Source of the DNA: Chryseobacterium sp. ON_d1
Lineage (GTDB): Bacteria; Bacteroidota; Bacteroidia; Flavobacteriales; Weeksellaceae
Assembly: GCF_006829085.1 (NCBI RefSeq)
Contig: NZ_BJTC01000008.1
Span: forward strand, 62,001-126,000
DNA: 64,000 nucleotides
Direction of reading: 5' to 3'
The first letter of the stretch is position 1, and each line of letters opens with the position of its first letter. The notes beneath the pieces are model-generated. The model worked only from the letters and a program-made list of their open reading frames with translations, was not told where the DNA came from and did not search any database. Below, piece after piece: positions 48,698 to 58,004 of this stretch. Made by a program: the position numbers and the translations under genes.

Positions 48698-49474
48698 TTA
48701 AAAAAATTTACTGATAAATTCTGTTGCTTTCTCCAATACAAGCTCAGGGACTTCTTTATGAGGGGTATGCCCTGTTTCAGGAATAATATATTTTTCTGCA
48801 CTCCCACTGACCTGAGAAACGGTTTTTTCAACCTGATTCAAGGTACCGTATTCATCAGCTTCTCCCTGGATAAATAACAATGGACAGGTAATATGTTTCA
48901 AAAGGTATTCAATATTCCAGCTTCTGTAATCATCGCGGGTCCATGTTTCTGTCCAGGCTTTGAAAAGCATTTCTACTTTATCTCCGTGGTACTTTTGTAA
49001 ACGCTCTGCAAGATTAGTTGTCTTATAGGCTTCCCATGCGTCATAAACACCTTTCAACGTTATGTCTTCCACAAAGATATGTCCGGCTTCACAAATAACG
49101 GCTCTTACCCATTCCGGATAAACAGCTGCCATAATCAGAGCGATTGTTCCTCCATCGCTATGTCCAAATAAAATAACATCCTCAATATCAGGTTCAATTT
49201 CAAGCAAGAGTTCATTCAGTACATGAGCTTCTAATTCCATATAATTCACCGGTCTTTCATGAGTAGGCATGGGGGTTGATTTCCCATATCCTAAACGGTC
49301 ATAGGCAAGAATATTGCATTGCGTGATTTCGGATAATCTGGCAGGAAAGTCTCTCCAAAGCTGTACTGAACCGAGTGAATCATGCAGAAAAACAATGGTT
49401 GGTCTGCCCTCAAACGGATTATAATGTTCTATATATAATTTGTTTCCCTTTACATCAATTATTCTTCCTTCCAT
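48698..49474 (-). CDS. Alpha/beta hydrolase
   Basis: 258 residues. Typical plan: oxyanion segment HDSLGSVQLW (31-40), nucleophile elbow FGHSDGGT with S106, cap region (120-180), D207 (QGEADEYG) and H236 (ETGHTPHKE). This gives a full catalytic triad, S106-D207-H236. The substrate cannot be told; small esters or epoxides are usual. Its stop is about 90 bases from the HD gene, which converges on it. An imperfect hairpin at 48642-48672 may end the transcript. The nitronate monooxygenase gene starts upstream, with a 15-base gap. Confidence 0.9.
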   Translation of the reverse strand: MEGRIIDVKGNKLYIEHYNPFEGRPTIVFLHDSLGSVQLWRDFPARLSEITQCNILAYDRLGYGKSTPMPTHERPVNYMELEAHVLNELLLEIEPDIEDVILFGHSDGGTIALIMAAVYPEWVRAVICEAGHIFVEDITLKGVYDAWEAYKTTNLAERLQKYHGDKVEMLFKAWTETWTRDDYRSWNIEYLLKHITCPLLFIQGEADEYGTLNQVEKTVSQVSGSAEKYIIPETGHTPHKEVPELVLEKATEFISKFF

Positions 49475-49489
49475 TGAGTAAAATTATAC

Positions 49490-50434
49490 TTAAAAAGCAG
49501 GCATTTTGGTTTCTTCAAATTCTTTGAGCAAATGATTGAATACGGCTTCCACCGGAAGAATTTCATCAATCAAAGCAGACACCTGACCTATTTCCAGCTC
49601 TCCGTCTTCCATGTCACCTTCAAACATTCCCTTTTTGGCCCTGGCTCTTCCCAATGAAGCGATCAAAGCGTCTTTGTTTCTTCCACTTTGGTAAATTTCT
49701 TCCAGTTCATTAAAGAATTTATTTTTAACCATTCTTACCGGTGCCAGTTCTTTCAATGTAAGATGGGTATCTCCTTCCTGCAGTTCTGTGATTTTCTTTT
49801 TCCAGTTTTCATGGGCGCTGGCTTCTGTAGTGGCAGCAAAACGGGAACCGATCTGTACACCATCTGCTCCAAGAATCATGGCAGCTTTAATTTGTGAACC
49901 TAATGCAATTCCGCCTGCAGCAATTAATGGTTTAGAAATGTGTTTCTTCACATTTGGAATAAGACAGAATGTGGTTGTTTCATCCCTTCCATTATGACCT
50001 CCCGCTTCGAAACCTTCTGCTACGATGGCATCTACTCCTGCATCTTCGCATTTTACAGCAAATTTTGTAGAGGAAACGACATGGGCTACTTTTATGCCTG
50101 CTTTCTGAAGAGTTTCTGTATAGGTTTTCGGGTTACCGGCTGATGTAAAAACGATCTTCACTCCTTCTTCAAGGATAATCTGAATAATTTCCTCAATATT
50201 GGGATACAGCATAGGTACATTGACTCCGAAAGGTTTATCTGTGGCCTGTTTACATTTCTGAATATTTTCTCTGAGGATATCAGGATACATACTTCCTGCT
50301 CCGATGATACCCAATCCTCCACAGTTGGAAACCGCAGAAGCAAGTCTCCATCCGGAGTGCCAGATCATTCCTGCCTGTATAATCGGATATTTAATATTAA
50401 AAAGGGTTGAAATTCTATTTTGAGTTGCCTCCAT
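49490..50434 (-). CDS. Nitronate monooxygenase (2-nitropropane dioxygenase family)
   Basis: 314 residues from MEATQNRISTLFNIKYPIIQ. A TIM-barrel FMN enzyme: GGLGIIGAGSMYPD (FMN loop), VVSSTKFAVKCEDAGVDAIVAEGFEAGGHNGRDE with the catalytic-region His, AAGGIALGSQIKAAMILGADGVQIGSRF (phosphate-binding). It oxidises toxic alkyl nitronates. Longer starts (50479, 50500) add residues that are not family-like. It is followed 15 bases later by the alpha/beta hydrolase, so the two probably form one transcript. Confidence 0.9.
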   Translation of the reverse strand: MEATQNRISTLFNIKYPIIQAGMIWHSGWRLASAVSNCGGLGIIGAGSMYPDILRENIQKCKQATDKPFGVNVPMLYPNIEEIIQIILEEGVKIVFTSAGNPKTYTETLQKAGIKVAHVVSSTKFAVKCEDAGVDAIVAEGFEAGGHNGRDETTTFCLIPNVKKHISKPLIAAGGIALGSQIKAAMILGADGVQIGSRFAATTEASAHENWKKKITELQEGDTHLTLKELAPVRMVKNKFFNELEEIYQSGRNKDALIASLGRARAKKGMFEGDMEDGELEIGQVSALIDEILPVEAVFNHLLKEFEETKMPAF

Positions 50435-50549
50435 ATCATGAAGTTTTTTAGCAGCGCTGAAATCTATAAAATTGCTCATGCGTAAAAATACTAAAAACAA
50501 CGATTTCCAGAACCTTCTATTGATTAAAAATATACGGAAAACGATATAA

Positions 50550-51047
50550 TTATTTTGAATACTGATCTAAAAGGTTATCAATAACCGGGCTTATTTTCAA
50601 AAATTTTTGAACAAGCTCATGGATATTCTGTTCTATAGTATCTGTATTGAGTTCTGTCCAACCTTCCAATAATGTCAGCGGCCCATAATCTACGCTTACA
50701 TTTGGCCATTCACTTTGATGAATTGAAAACTCTTTTCTGAAATTTTGAGCAAAATCTCTGCTGGATATTTTGTAAGCTTTCAGCATTCTTAATTTCAAAG
50801 CATGGATATTATAAAAAATCTTTTCCTCACGAATTGTCTTGTCATTTACCCAGACTGAAAAGAAAATACGCCCTTCAGCATTTAAAGGTGATTGTGGGGT
50901 TCCAGACCATTCAGGTTTATAAACTTTTAGTACAACAGATTCTAAAATTGTATCAATGGATAATTTCAGTCCATATGTATTCAGTATTTCTTCAGAAATT
51001 CCGGATGCTGCCAAGTGAAACCTGTCAAGATAAAAATTATCATCCAT
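50550..51047 (-). CDS. Hypothetical protein
   Basis: 165 residues, soluble and mixed alpha/beta. There is no motif I recognise; a strand-rich part (AEGRIFFSVWVNDKTIREEKIFYN) is followed by helices (HALKLRMLKAYKISSRDFAQNFRKEF) and a Glu-rich end. It lies between the nitronate monooxygenase gene (115-base gap) and the SurA-like gene, whose terminator precedes it. Function unknown. Confidence 0.6.
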   Translation of the reverse strand: MDDNFYLDRFHLAASGISEEILNTYGLKLSIDTILESVVLKVYKPEWSGTPQSPLNAEGRIFFSVWVNDKTIREEKIFYNIHALKLRMLKAYKISSRDFAQNFRKEFSIHQSEWPNVSVDYGPLTLLEGWTELNTDTIEQNIHELVQKFLKISPVIDNLLDQYSK

Positions 51048-51074
51048 ACCCTTATTTTTTATAAATATATCAAT

Positions 51075-51106
51075 AAAAAAACCTTCAGAAAATCCGAAGG
51101 TTTTTT
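51075..51106 (-). terminator. Terminator of the SurA-like gene
   Basis: AAAAAACCTTC (51075-51085) and GAAGGTTTTTT (51096-51106) form a hairpin, with a T-run on both sides. It lies right after the SurA-like stop at 51110. Confidence 0.75.
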
Positions 51107-51109
51107 ATT

Positions 51110-52477
51110 TTATTTTTTGATTGATTCTTTCTTCCAGTTAGATTTGAAGTTACAGCTGTCGTAACGTCCGTCTATAGAAATAAAAGTGGTTGGCAACTTA
51201 GAATTGACAAACTTTTCAACCATTTCACTTTTCTTTTTATTCAGCGCCATCTGTTTGATTCTGCTGAAATCTGTTTCCAGTGTAATCTGGTGAGAAGGGA
51301 TCACATCTTCAATTTTGATGATTTTGATCGTCTTTCTTCTGTTCTCCTCATCTTCAAAAGCAGTCGTAATATCTCCTTTGTTCAATCCGGCTAACTCGTA
51401 GCTGATTGTTCCCGGGATACTTTCTCTTTCAATTTTATCAGAACCATCCGCTCCGGGAATTACCCCTGCATTGAATTTTGTTCTTTTATCATCTGAGAAT
51501 TTGAAAGCAGCATCTTTAAATGTTATTTTACCATTCAAGATAAGTCCTCTGATACTGTCTAATTTTGCTTTTGCAGTTTTGATCTCCTCATCAGTAGGAG
51601 TAGCTTTCAACAGGATATGTCTGGCATCATATACCTTACCTGATCTTTTCAGTAACTGAATAATATGGAATCCGAATTCAGATTCAATAGGATCTGAAAT
51701 TTCATTTTCCTGAAGATTCAGTGCAGCGGCTTCAAATGGTTTAACCATCTGGCCTTTGTTGATATTTTTATATAAACCGCCGTTAGCAGCTGATCCTTCA
51801 TCTTCAGAATAAATTCTGGCCTGGCTTTCAAACGTTTCCCCTCCCAGAATATCCTGTTTGATCTTTTTCAATCTGTTGATAAGATCTTGCTTATGGGCTT
51901 CCGTTAAGGTAGGATAGATCATAATCTGAGCCAAAGTAACCTCATCTTTTATCTGTGGCAGCTGTGTTTTATACATATTGTAGAAATCAGTTACCTCATT
52001 GGGAGTTACATCAGCTTTATCGGTAACTCTCTGATATTTTGCCTGCCCATAATACTGGTCAGTATCTATCTTTTCGATGGCATTTTTCATCTCATAAGCA
52101 TTTCTAAACTTATAAGCGGCCAGCAATGTTTTTTCGTCCGGAAATTGAGAAAGCAACTGACGGTATTTAGCGTTAGCCTGTTCTTTGATTGCTGCAGAAC
52201 GGTTTTCAATTAAGGTATCTTTTTTTGCTTCATATACAAGAAGCTTATTGCTGATCAGGTTTTCCAGGAACTCACATTTATCTGTGTTGGCAGCTCCCTG
52301 TTGTTTCCCATAATTCATCTGCTCGATTACATCAGATTCCAAAACAATCTCATCCCCGATAACAGCTGCAATACCATCCACTAAATCTCCTGGTTTAAGC
52401 TGGGCTTTCATCATATTTGAAGAGAATATCATGATGAAAATCCCAAGAAGAAAAGTGATTTTTAGTTTATTTGTCAT
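51110..52477 (-). CDS. SurA-like periplasmic peptidyl-prolyl isomerase
   Basis: 455 residues with a signal peptide (ending MMKAQ). The N-terminal chaperone part (VDGIAAVIGDEIVLESDVIEQMNY) is followed by two parvulin domains: one around 170-275 (EVTLAQIMIYPTLTE... SEFGFHIIQLLKRSG), the other about 285-390 (YDARHILLKATPTDEEI... LAGLNKGDITTAFED). It helps fold outer-membrane proteins such as efflux channels. The distance to the PfkB gene is 87 bases, so it may be a unit on its own. The terminator follows. Confidence 0.9.
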   Translation of the reverse strand: MTNKLKITFLLGIFIMIFSSNMMKAQLKPGDLVDGIAAVIGDEIVLESDVIEQMNYGKQQGAANTDKCEFLENLISNKLLVYEAKKDTLIENRSAAIKEQANAKYRQLLSQFPDEKTLLAAYKFRNAYEMKNAIEKIDTDQYYGQAKYQRVTDKADVTPNEVTDFYNMYKTQLPQIKDEVTLAQIMIYPTLTEAHKQDLINRLKKIKQDILGGETFESQARIYSEDEGSAANGGLYKNINKGQMVKPFEAAALNLQENEISDPIESEFGFHIIQLLKRSGKVYDARHILLKATPTDEEIKTAKAKLDSIRGLILNGKITFKDAAFKFSDDKRTKFNAGVIPGADGSDKIERESIPGTISYELAGLNKGDITTAFEDEENRRKTIKIIKIEDVIPSHQITLETDFSRIKQMALNKKKSEMVEKFVNSKLPTTFISIDGRYDSCNFKSNWKKESIKK

Positions 52478-52563
52478 TTTACTATTTTAACAAGTTGCAA
52501 ATTTAGAATTCTTAACGAATTTCACTCAATTTTTTATTATAAATATTTCTTAAAAAGACTTAT

Positions 52564-53487
52564 TTACTGCAGTTCAACATCAAAAGTCGTCAATTCTTTG
52601 AATTGTCTCAATCTGCTGAACATATCTGCTTCGTTTACTTCCTCTATTCTTTCTGTACCGAATTTCTCTACAGTGAATGAAGCCATTGCAGATCCAACAA
52701 TAAGAGCAGACTTCATCGTATCAAAATCGATTTTTCCTTTTTTGGCAAGATAAGCTGCAAATCCTCCTGCAAATGTATCACCAGCCCCTGTCGGATCAAA
52801 AACATCTTCTAACGGAAGAGCAGGAATAGCAAATACTTTATTATCATGGAAAAGTAAAGCTCCGTGTTCTCCTTTTTTGATGATTACGTATTCAGGACCC
52901 ATTGTATGGATCTTTTTAGCAGCTTTTACCAGAGAATATTCTCCTGAAAGCTGTCTTGCCTCCTCATCATTGATGGTAATGACATCTGTTTTTGCAATCA
53001 TATCCATTAAGATATCCCATGCACTGTCCATCCAGAAATTCATCGTATCAAGGATAACCAGCTTAGGACGGTTGTTCATTTTTTCCAGTACTGATAACTG
53101 AACTCCCGGGTGTAGGTTTCCAAGTAATAAAATTTCGGCATCCTGCATTGAATCAGGGATTTTCGGGTCAAAATTTTCCAGCACATTTACTTCTGTAGCC
53201 AAAGTATCTCTTGTATTCAGGTCATTGTGGTATTTTCCGGACCAGAAGAACGTTTTTCCTTCTTTTACAATTTCAATTCCTTCGATATTGACATCTCTGT
53301 CTGTGAACATATCAAGATGTTCCTGTGGAAAGTCTCCTCCTACTACAGAAACAATTCCGGATTTAACGCCTAAAATTGATGAAGTGATTCCGATATAAGT
53401 GGCTGCACCTCCTAAAATTTTGTCCGTTTTACCAAATGGTGTTTCAATTGCATCAAATGCAACACTTCCTACAACTAAAAGTTTCAT
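52564..53487 (-). CDS. PfkB-family carbohydrate/nucleoside kinase
   Basis: 307 residues, cytoplasmic. Front motif GGAATYIGITSSILG (26-40) and ATP-site signature DPTGAGDTFAGGFAAYL (231-247) with the catalytic base D237. The lid region (GKYHNDLNTRDT) and NDEEARQLSG are family-typical. The substrate (ribose, adenosine, fructose or other) cannot be deduced. Such genes lie near surA in several Bacteroidetes. The gap to gldD is 27 bases, so gldD and this gene may be in one transcript with mutY. Confidence 0.92.
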   Translation of the reverse strand: MKLLVVGSVAFDAIETPFGKTDKILGGAATYIGITSSILGVKSGIVSVVGGDFPQEHLDMFTDRDVNIEGIEIVKEGKTFFWSGKYHNDLNTRDTLATEVNVLENFDPKIPDSMQDAEILLLGNLHPGVQLSVLEKMNNRPKLVILDTMNFWMDSAWDILMDMIAKTDVITINDEEARQLSGEYSLVKAAKKIHTMGPEYVIIKKGEHGALLFHDNKVFAIPALPLEDVFDPTGAGDTFAGGFAAYLAKKGKIDFDTMKSALIVGSAMASFTVEKFGTERIEEVNEADMFSRLRQFKELTTFDVELQ

Positions 53488-53514
53488 ATATTTTTCAATG
53501 TATATTAAAAATAA

Positions 53515-54072
53515 TTATTTTTTCCATTCAAAAGTGTCCAGCAGATGTTTCATATCATTTTTGATATAATTTACTGCAGGGGCAAGAGAGTCCGGTTTCG
53601 GTCTCGTATTAAAGTATAAATAAGCAGTCACGAAGTGTCTCGTACTGTCTGTAATGTAAAACTGAAGATTGGAAGCGCTCTGTCCTTTCAGTTCATAGAA
53701 GTTCCCATATACTTTCTTTTCAGGATATTCGAAGGATTTGGTATCTATAGAACTGGCTTTAATGGTATGTTCATACACCATTTTTTCAGCTTCCTTGATA
53801 TGAGCATCAAAGTCATTCTGTATCGGATAATAGGTAATAAAAAGCTTAGCCTTCATTTTCGGATAATTCAGATAGAACCAGCAAGGTTTTTTGGCTGGTG
53901 CGAGCGAAGCAAAGTCCGAATATTCAAAGGAATAGGCGCAACCGTTTTCAAACTTTTGGTATTTCGGGGCAGGGTATTCAAGACGCAGTTCTCCATAAGG
54001 TTTTGGTGAAGGGTCTTTTCCGCATGAAATTAAAAGCAGCGATACAAAAATAAAAATGACTTTTTTAATCAT
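53515..54072 (-). CDS. gldD: Gliding motility lipoprotein GldD
   Basis: 185 residues from MIKKVIFIFVSLLLISCG. Lipobox ISC. The mature sequence has the GldD pattern: KPYGELRLEYPAPKYQKFENGCAYSFEYSDFA, PCWFYLNYPKMKAKLFITYY, and FYITDSTRHFVTAYLYFNTRPKPDSLAPAVNYI. GldD is required for gliding and type IX secretion in Flavobacterium. It lies 44 bases from mutY, the usual neighbourhood, but the ssb gene often found between mutY and gldD is missing here. The five extra residues of the longer frame are not family-like. Confidence 0.95.
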   Translation of the reverse strand: MIKKVIFIFVSLLLISCGKDPSPKPYGELRLEYPAPKYQKFENGCAYSFEYSDFASLAPAKKPCWFYLNYPKMKAKLFITYYPIQNDFDAHIKEAEKMVYEHTIKASSIDTKSFEYPEKKVYGNFYELKGQSASNLQFYITDSTRHFVTAYLYFNTRPKPDSLAPAVNYIKNDMKHLLDTFEWKK

Positions 54073-54116
54073 TTTGCAAAAGTACAAATTAGATTTCAGA
54101 TTTCGGAAGACAAATT

Positions 54117-55220
54117 TCAGTCTTTCAGAGCGTTTTGAATGTAATTTTCCAGAGGCTTTGGAAACGATTTTTCATGAGAGCCCTCAATATCTGTAATCTG
54201 GTATTGATTTTCAGCGATAAAATTATTCCATATCTTTTCTGAAATGACCTCAACATTCAATATTTCAATGCTTAAATTCTTATGAGTCAGCTTATGGGTA
54301 ACCGTTTTTGAGCCGGTAATAAATGGCTCCATATCAACAGGAATAGCGGTAGGAAATTCAAACAATTTCTTCCAGATAAAATCATCTGCTCTCTGACGGA
54401 TCAGAAACTGTCCGTTTCTGTGAACAAAATAATAGGTCAGAGCAAGATCTTCTGCTTTTACTTTTTTTGTTTTTACGGGATAATCTGAGATCTTCTGCAG
54501 GGAAAATGCCAGACAGTCTTCATTAAGAGGACATTCTCCACACAATGGATTTTTGGGCTTGCAGATCTCTGAACCTAAATCCATCATCGCCTGATTAAAA
54601 TCTCCCACATTATCAGGCATAACTAAAGTTGCCAACTCAGAAAAATAGGTAAACGCCCTTGAATTCGAAATATCAAAATCATCCGCAAAAATACGGCTCA
54701 GCACCCGGTAAAAATTTCCGTCAACAGCGGGTATTCTTCCATTGAAGCATATACTTGAAACAGCAGCAGCTGTATATTTCCCTACTCCTTTCAATTTTAA
54801 AATTTCTTCATACTGGTGAGGAAAAACTCCCTGATAATCATTCATGATCTGTTGGGCAGCTTTATGGATATTGATCGCTCTTGAATAATAACCCAATCCT
54901 TTCCAGTAAAGTAAAACTTCATTTTCTTCCGCTCCTGCCAACGTTTTTACATCAGGAAATCTTTTAATAAAATTATTATAATGGTTCAGTCCCTGACTGA
55001 TCCTTGTCTGCTGAAATACAATTTCGCAGATCCAGATCTTATAAGGATCCTTTGTCTGTCTGAAAGGCAGATCTCTCGCATTATTCCTATACCATTCCAG
55101 AAGTTTGTTACCAACGTGTAGAAAGTCTGAATTTCTTTTATCCTTCTCCAAAAATTTTTGTTTTGCTTTTTTATAAGATACTTCGACTCCGTTCAGCATG
55201 ACACCGCAACTGTTATTCAT
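54117..55220 (-). CDS. mutY: A/G-specific adenine glycosylase MutY
   Basis: 367 residues. The glycosylase core has WICEIVFQQTRISQG with the catalytic-type E66, HhH LKGVGKYTAAAVSS, VDGNFYRVLSRIF with D167, and the [4Fe-4S] Cys set C220-x6-C227-x2-C230-x5-C236. A Nudix-like C-terminal domain (about 260-367) reads 8-oxoguanine. It removes A opposite 8-oxoG. The first 30 residues (MNNSCGVMLNGVEVSYKKAK) extend beyond the usual start, so a start further in is possible. Upstream of gldD. Confidence 0.95.
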   Translation of the reverse strand: MNNSCGVMLNGVEVSYKKAKQKFLEKDKRNSDFLHVGNKLLEWYRNNARDLPFRQTKDPYKIWICEIVFQQTRISQGLNHYNNFIKRFPDVKTLAGAEENEVLLYWKGLGYYSRAINIHKAAQQIMNDYQGVFPHQYEEILKLKGVGKYTAAAVSSICFNGRIPAVDGNFYRVLSRIFADDFDISNSRAFTYFSELATLVMPDNVGDFNQAMMDLGSEICKPKNPLCGECPLNEDCLAFSLQKISDYPVKTKKVKAEDLALTYYFVHRNGQFLIRQRADDFIWKKLFEFPTAIPVDMEPFITGSKTVTHKLTHKNLSIEILNVEVISEKIWNNFIAENQYQITDIEGSHEKSFPKPLENYIQNALKD

Positions 55221-55283
55221 TTATTAAACAGCAGCTGCATAGCTATATACTGCAAGTCTATGTAACATCTGCAAAGATAAAAT

Positions 55284-55745
55284 TTATTTATCAGCTTTCA
55301 CAGTATATACAGGAGCTGCTTTTAACCACTGATAATTAAGGTTTCTGTCCTTCTTTAAAAAGCGGTACCCTTCCAGTTTTTTCAAATAAACATACATAGA
55401 ATCACTGCTTTTTATCTTGAGTTTATACTGGGATAAAAACAGCATGGGCATTTCGACCGTAGAATCTCTCACCGTCTTCAATACTTTTCCTGATTTTACT
55501 TTATAAAGAAAGAATGATTTCCCACGTCCTTTGGAGCTGTCGGCCAGCTTTACCTCTGAACTGGCAATAACGAGTTCACTGCCATCAAAGCATTCATCTT
55601 TATTCATGATATATGCTTTTCCTTCCTGGTGTTCGTCTGCAAAAAGATCATTTTCGTAATGCCCCGGGCTTTGGTATTTTTTTTCGCAACTCATCAAAAG
55701 TACCATCAGCAGAGTGGGTAAGCCAATGATAAGTTTCTTATTCAT
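55284..55745 (-). CDS. Lipoprotein of unknown function
   Basis: 153 residues from MNKKLIIGLPTLLMVLLMSC. Lipobox MSC, then a polar region and a beta-rich end (DSMYVYLKKLEGYRFLKKD). No family is recognised. It sits just after tssC, where a T6SS lipoprotein (such as TssQ) could be expected, but a terminator separates it from tssC and it has its own start. A T6SS role is therefore not supported by the sequence alone. Confidence 0.6.
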   Translation of the reverse strand: MNKKLIIGLPTLLMVLLMSCEKKYQSPGHYENDLFADEHQEGKAYIMNKDECFDGSELVIASSEVKLADSSKGRGKSFFLYKVKSGKVLKTVRDSTVEMPMLFLSQYKLKIKSSDSMYVYLKKLEGYRFLKKDRNLNYQWLKAAPVYTVKADK

Positions 55746-55774
55746 ATTCAATTTCATAGATGTTGGTTGAAAAA

Positions 55775-55800
55775 AAACCGATGTAAAATTGCATCGGTTT
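55775..55800 (-). terminator. Terminator after tssC
   Basis: AAACCGATG (55775-55783) and CATCGGTTT (55792-55800) form a hairpin followed on the minus strand by a T-rich run (TTTTTTC). It closes the tssB-tssC unit. Confidence 0.8.
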
Positions 55801-55823
55801 TTATTATTTAAAGTATATTTATT

Positions 55824-57185
55824 TTACTCCTGAGCATATTCTGCATCCCATTCGTTACCATCATCTCCTTTATGTCCGTCAAGTTTAATAACAAAACTTT
55901 TTGTAGGGAAATAAGGTGTCATACGGATATCCAGCCATACTCTGTCTTTATTGACTCTGTCCTGCTCGAAACGAACAATTTTAAATTTTTCGATCAGTTT
56001 GTCCGGTCCTTTGATGCTATCAAGGAAGGTTACAATCTGCCTTCTCAAATCGTCTTCGTTTTTTGCATTCCAGTTTTCGAAAGCTCTTCTGTTCAGGAAG
56101 TCAAGCAATACCTTGGTTACATAGTCGAATACACGAACTACAGAATAGGTCTGAAGACCAATATTGTCTCCTGTAAATAAGGTCTTTGCAGAGAAAGCCA
56201 TAATTTTTCCATATTCGTTGACCATTGGTACAAGACCCATTTTTTCCAGCTGAGAAATTTCACTTTTCTTCAACTCGAATTTTACAGCGTCTACTTCGTT
56301 GATGTTACCATGTTTTTTACCTGCGGCTACCTGAGACATCAGAGTTTTGTGGATTTTTCCGGCTAACGAAGTGGAAGGTGGAAGTTCTACATTTTCTTCT
56401 TCTCCTACTTCTTCTGCTTTACCACGTCCTACCAGCCAGTTACATGTCATAATAACATTACTTCTGTGGAGTTCTCCTCCTGTAAGGTTTGCAGAGTGAA
56501 ATAAATCTACCACATCATCCGGTTTGTCAAGGTTGGCGAAGTCTGTAACCATCATTACTTTGTTTTCGTTACAGATCTTTGCCCATTTCTCAATGACCTT
56601 ATTGGATCCTAAATATCCCGGTATTGCCAGGATTGAATAGTTGTCTCTAAGGTCAAGACGGTCGTAGTAGTTTTTAAATTCTTCAGAAATGGCATCGATG
56701 AACAGGGGATTATCCAGATCGGAAACCTGCTCAAGGCTGGCATTTACGATACTTACGTTATCCACTTTATCCAATTCTGTATTTTTGTAGAATTGCGCTA
56801 CTGTTCTGTAGTTGGTTTCCAGCATACGAACAGCATCCAGTGTGCTTTTTAAGTTTTTCTTCAGATTCTGATCGGCCTGCTGTGCTTTGTTTTTGCACGT
56901 TTCTGCCATTTTATCAGCTGATTCTTTACCCTCTAAAAGGCTTACCCAAAGATTGATCTTCTGAAGAAGCTCTTTTCTTTCGTCTGCTTTATTGCTATCG
57001 TTCAGGAAGATTTCTTTTCTTGCCTTTCTTGTTGGGTTCATATTGGCAATACCGTCTACGACGGATTCAACAAAGCCAAATCCTCCCATTTTATTGAGCT
57101 CTGCAAGCGGGTTGCCTTTCGGCTGTCCTGCATGTTGCTGCTGCCCCTGCTGCTGGCTTTCCTGTGCCTGTAATTTGCTATCCAT
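55824..57185 (-). CDS. tssC: T6SS contractile sheath large subunit TssC
   Basis: 453 residues with a Gln-rich N-terminus (about 1-25). The sheath signature is seen in SNKVIEKWAKICNENKVMMVTDFANLDKPDDVVDL, SNVIMTCNWLVGRGKAEE and FLNRRAFENWNAKNEDDLRRQIVTFL. The C-terminus holds DGHKGDDGNEWDAEYAQE. With TssB it forms the sheath that drives the tube outward. The gene lies 20 bases after tssB and is followed by a terminator. The other subtype-iii genes (baseplate and membrane parts) are not in this window. Confidence 0.95.
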   Translation of the reverse strand: MDSKLQAQESQQQGQQQHAGQPKGNPLAELNKMGGFGFVESVVDGIANMNPTRKARKEIFLNDSNKADERKELLQKINLWVSLLEGKESADKMAETCKNKAQQADQNLKKNLKSTLDAVRMLETNYRTVAQFYKNTELDKVDNVSIVNASLEQVSDLDNPLFIDAISEEFKNYYDRLDLRDNYSILAIPGYLGSNKVIEKWAKICNENKVMMVTDFANLDKPDDVVDLFHSANLTGGELHRSNVIMTCNWLVGRGKAEEVGEEENVELPPSTSLAGKIHKTLMSQVAAGKKHGNINEVDAVKFELKKSEISQLEKMGLVPMVNEYGKIMAFSAKTLFTGDNIGLQTYSVVRVFDYVTKVLLDFLNRRAFENWNAKNEDDLRRQIVTFLDSIKGPDKLIEKFKIVRFEQDRVNKDRVWLDIRMTPYFPTKSFVIKLDGHKGDDGNEWDAEYAQE

Positions 57186-57205
57186 GATTCAATGTAAGTC
57201 TTTAA

Positions 57206-57652
57206 TTATTTTTCAAGTTCTTGTGCCACTTCTTTCAATACTTCTATGAACGCTGCTCTGGTCTGATCGTTCTCCAGCATGTTTCGTAGAATTTTGTTAG
57301 TTTTCAGCTGACGTACAATTTTATTGTACTGCTCCTGTTCCATGCTCAGCTGCTGCAGATAATCTGACTTCTGAGTAAGGCTTTTAGGGGTAAAGTCTCC
57401 AAGATTTTGAAAACGGAATTCCTCTTCTACTATTCCCCCATCTTCTGTCTCGTGCTGTACCGATACTGAAGGCTGGAAATGTTTGAAAACATCTTCCACT
57501 GTTTTTAATCCTGTTATGACTTCAGGGGTATAAGACTCTTCTGTTGTAAGCTGGCTTACTATCAGTGATTTATTTTCCTGGATTTCCTGGATAGCTTCAT
57601 TAGCGTCTACTTTTACCTCGTTTCCGCCAACACCATAATTAAACATTGCCAT
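57206..57652 (-). CDS. tssB: T6SS contractile sheath small subunit TssB
   Basis: 148 residues from MAMFNYGVGGNEVKVDANEA. Hallmarks: ENKSLIVSQLTTEESYTPEVITGLKTVEDVFKHFQPSV, FRFQNLGDFTPKSLTQKSDYLQQL and RNMLENDQTRAAFIEVLKEVAQEL. This is the usual length for the subtype-iii TssB; a longer frame to 57814 adds an N-terminus of Phe- and Asn-rich sequence that is not family-like. It is first in the tssB-tssC unit and divergent from the 58005 gene, so the 350 bases between hold both promoters. Confidence 0.9.
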   Translation of the reverse strand: MAMFNYGVGGNEVKVDANEAIQEIQENKSLIVSQLTTEESYTPEVITGLKTVEDVFKHFQPSVSVQHETEDGGIVEEEFRFQNLGDFTPKSLTQKSDYLQQLSMEQEQYNKIVRQLKTNKILRNMLENDQTRAAFIEVLKEVAQELEK

Positions 57653-58004
57653 ATTATTGTTATTTTGAGATTTACTATTTTGGTTTGGATCTGTCTTTGA
57701 ATAATTTACAGACGAATCAAATAAATTACCAATCCAATGTTTAAATTTAAAAAAAAACTGTAACATACAAAATTTTACTAAGATTTTTCTTGAGTCATCA
57801 AAATTTACTACCATTTATCTGACATAAAATCATCACATTACGATGTCACTAAGCTATGAAAAAATAAATGAAATCTTCCAGAAAAAATAAAATAAAAATT
57901 TTGTTTCCTTCGCTTTATACAAAAGTATCAAATGAACTTTAAAATAAGAATTCCTCAGACGTTACAAAAAATATTCATTATATTTAAACAAAGCGAACAG
58001 CGTC
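57653..58004. promoter_or_regulatory. Divergent region between tssB and the kinase-like gene
   Basis: AT-rich and gene-free if tssB starts at 57652. It must contain the promoter of the sheath unit and of the 58005 gene, which would allow joint control. No consensus -7 box was placed with confidence. Confidence 0.3.

Noticed and set aside
55284..55745. TssQ-like T6SS lipoprotein next to tssC
   Set aside because: It is a lipoprotein in a suggestive place, but a strong terminator divides it from tssC and no sequence feature ties it to TssQ, so it is left as unknown.
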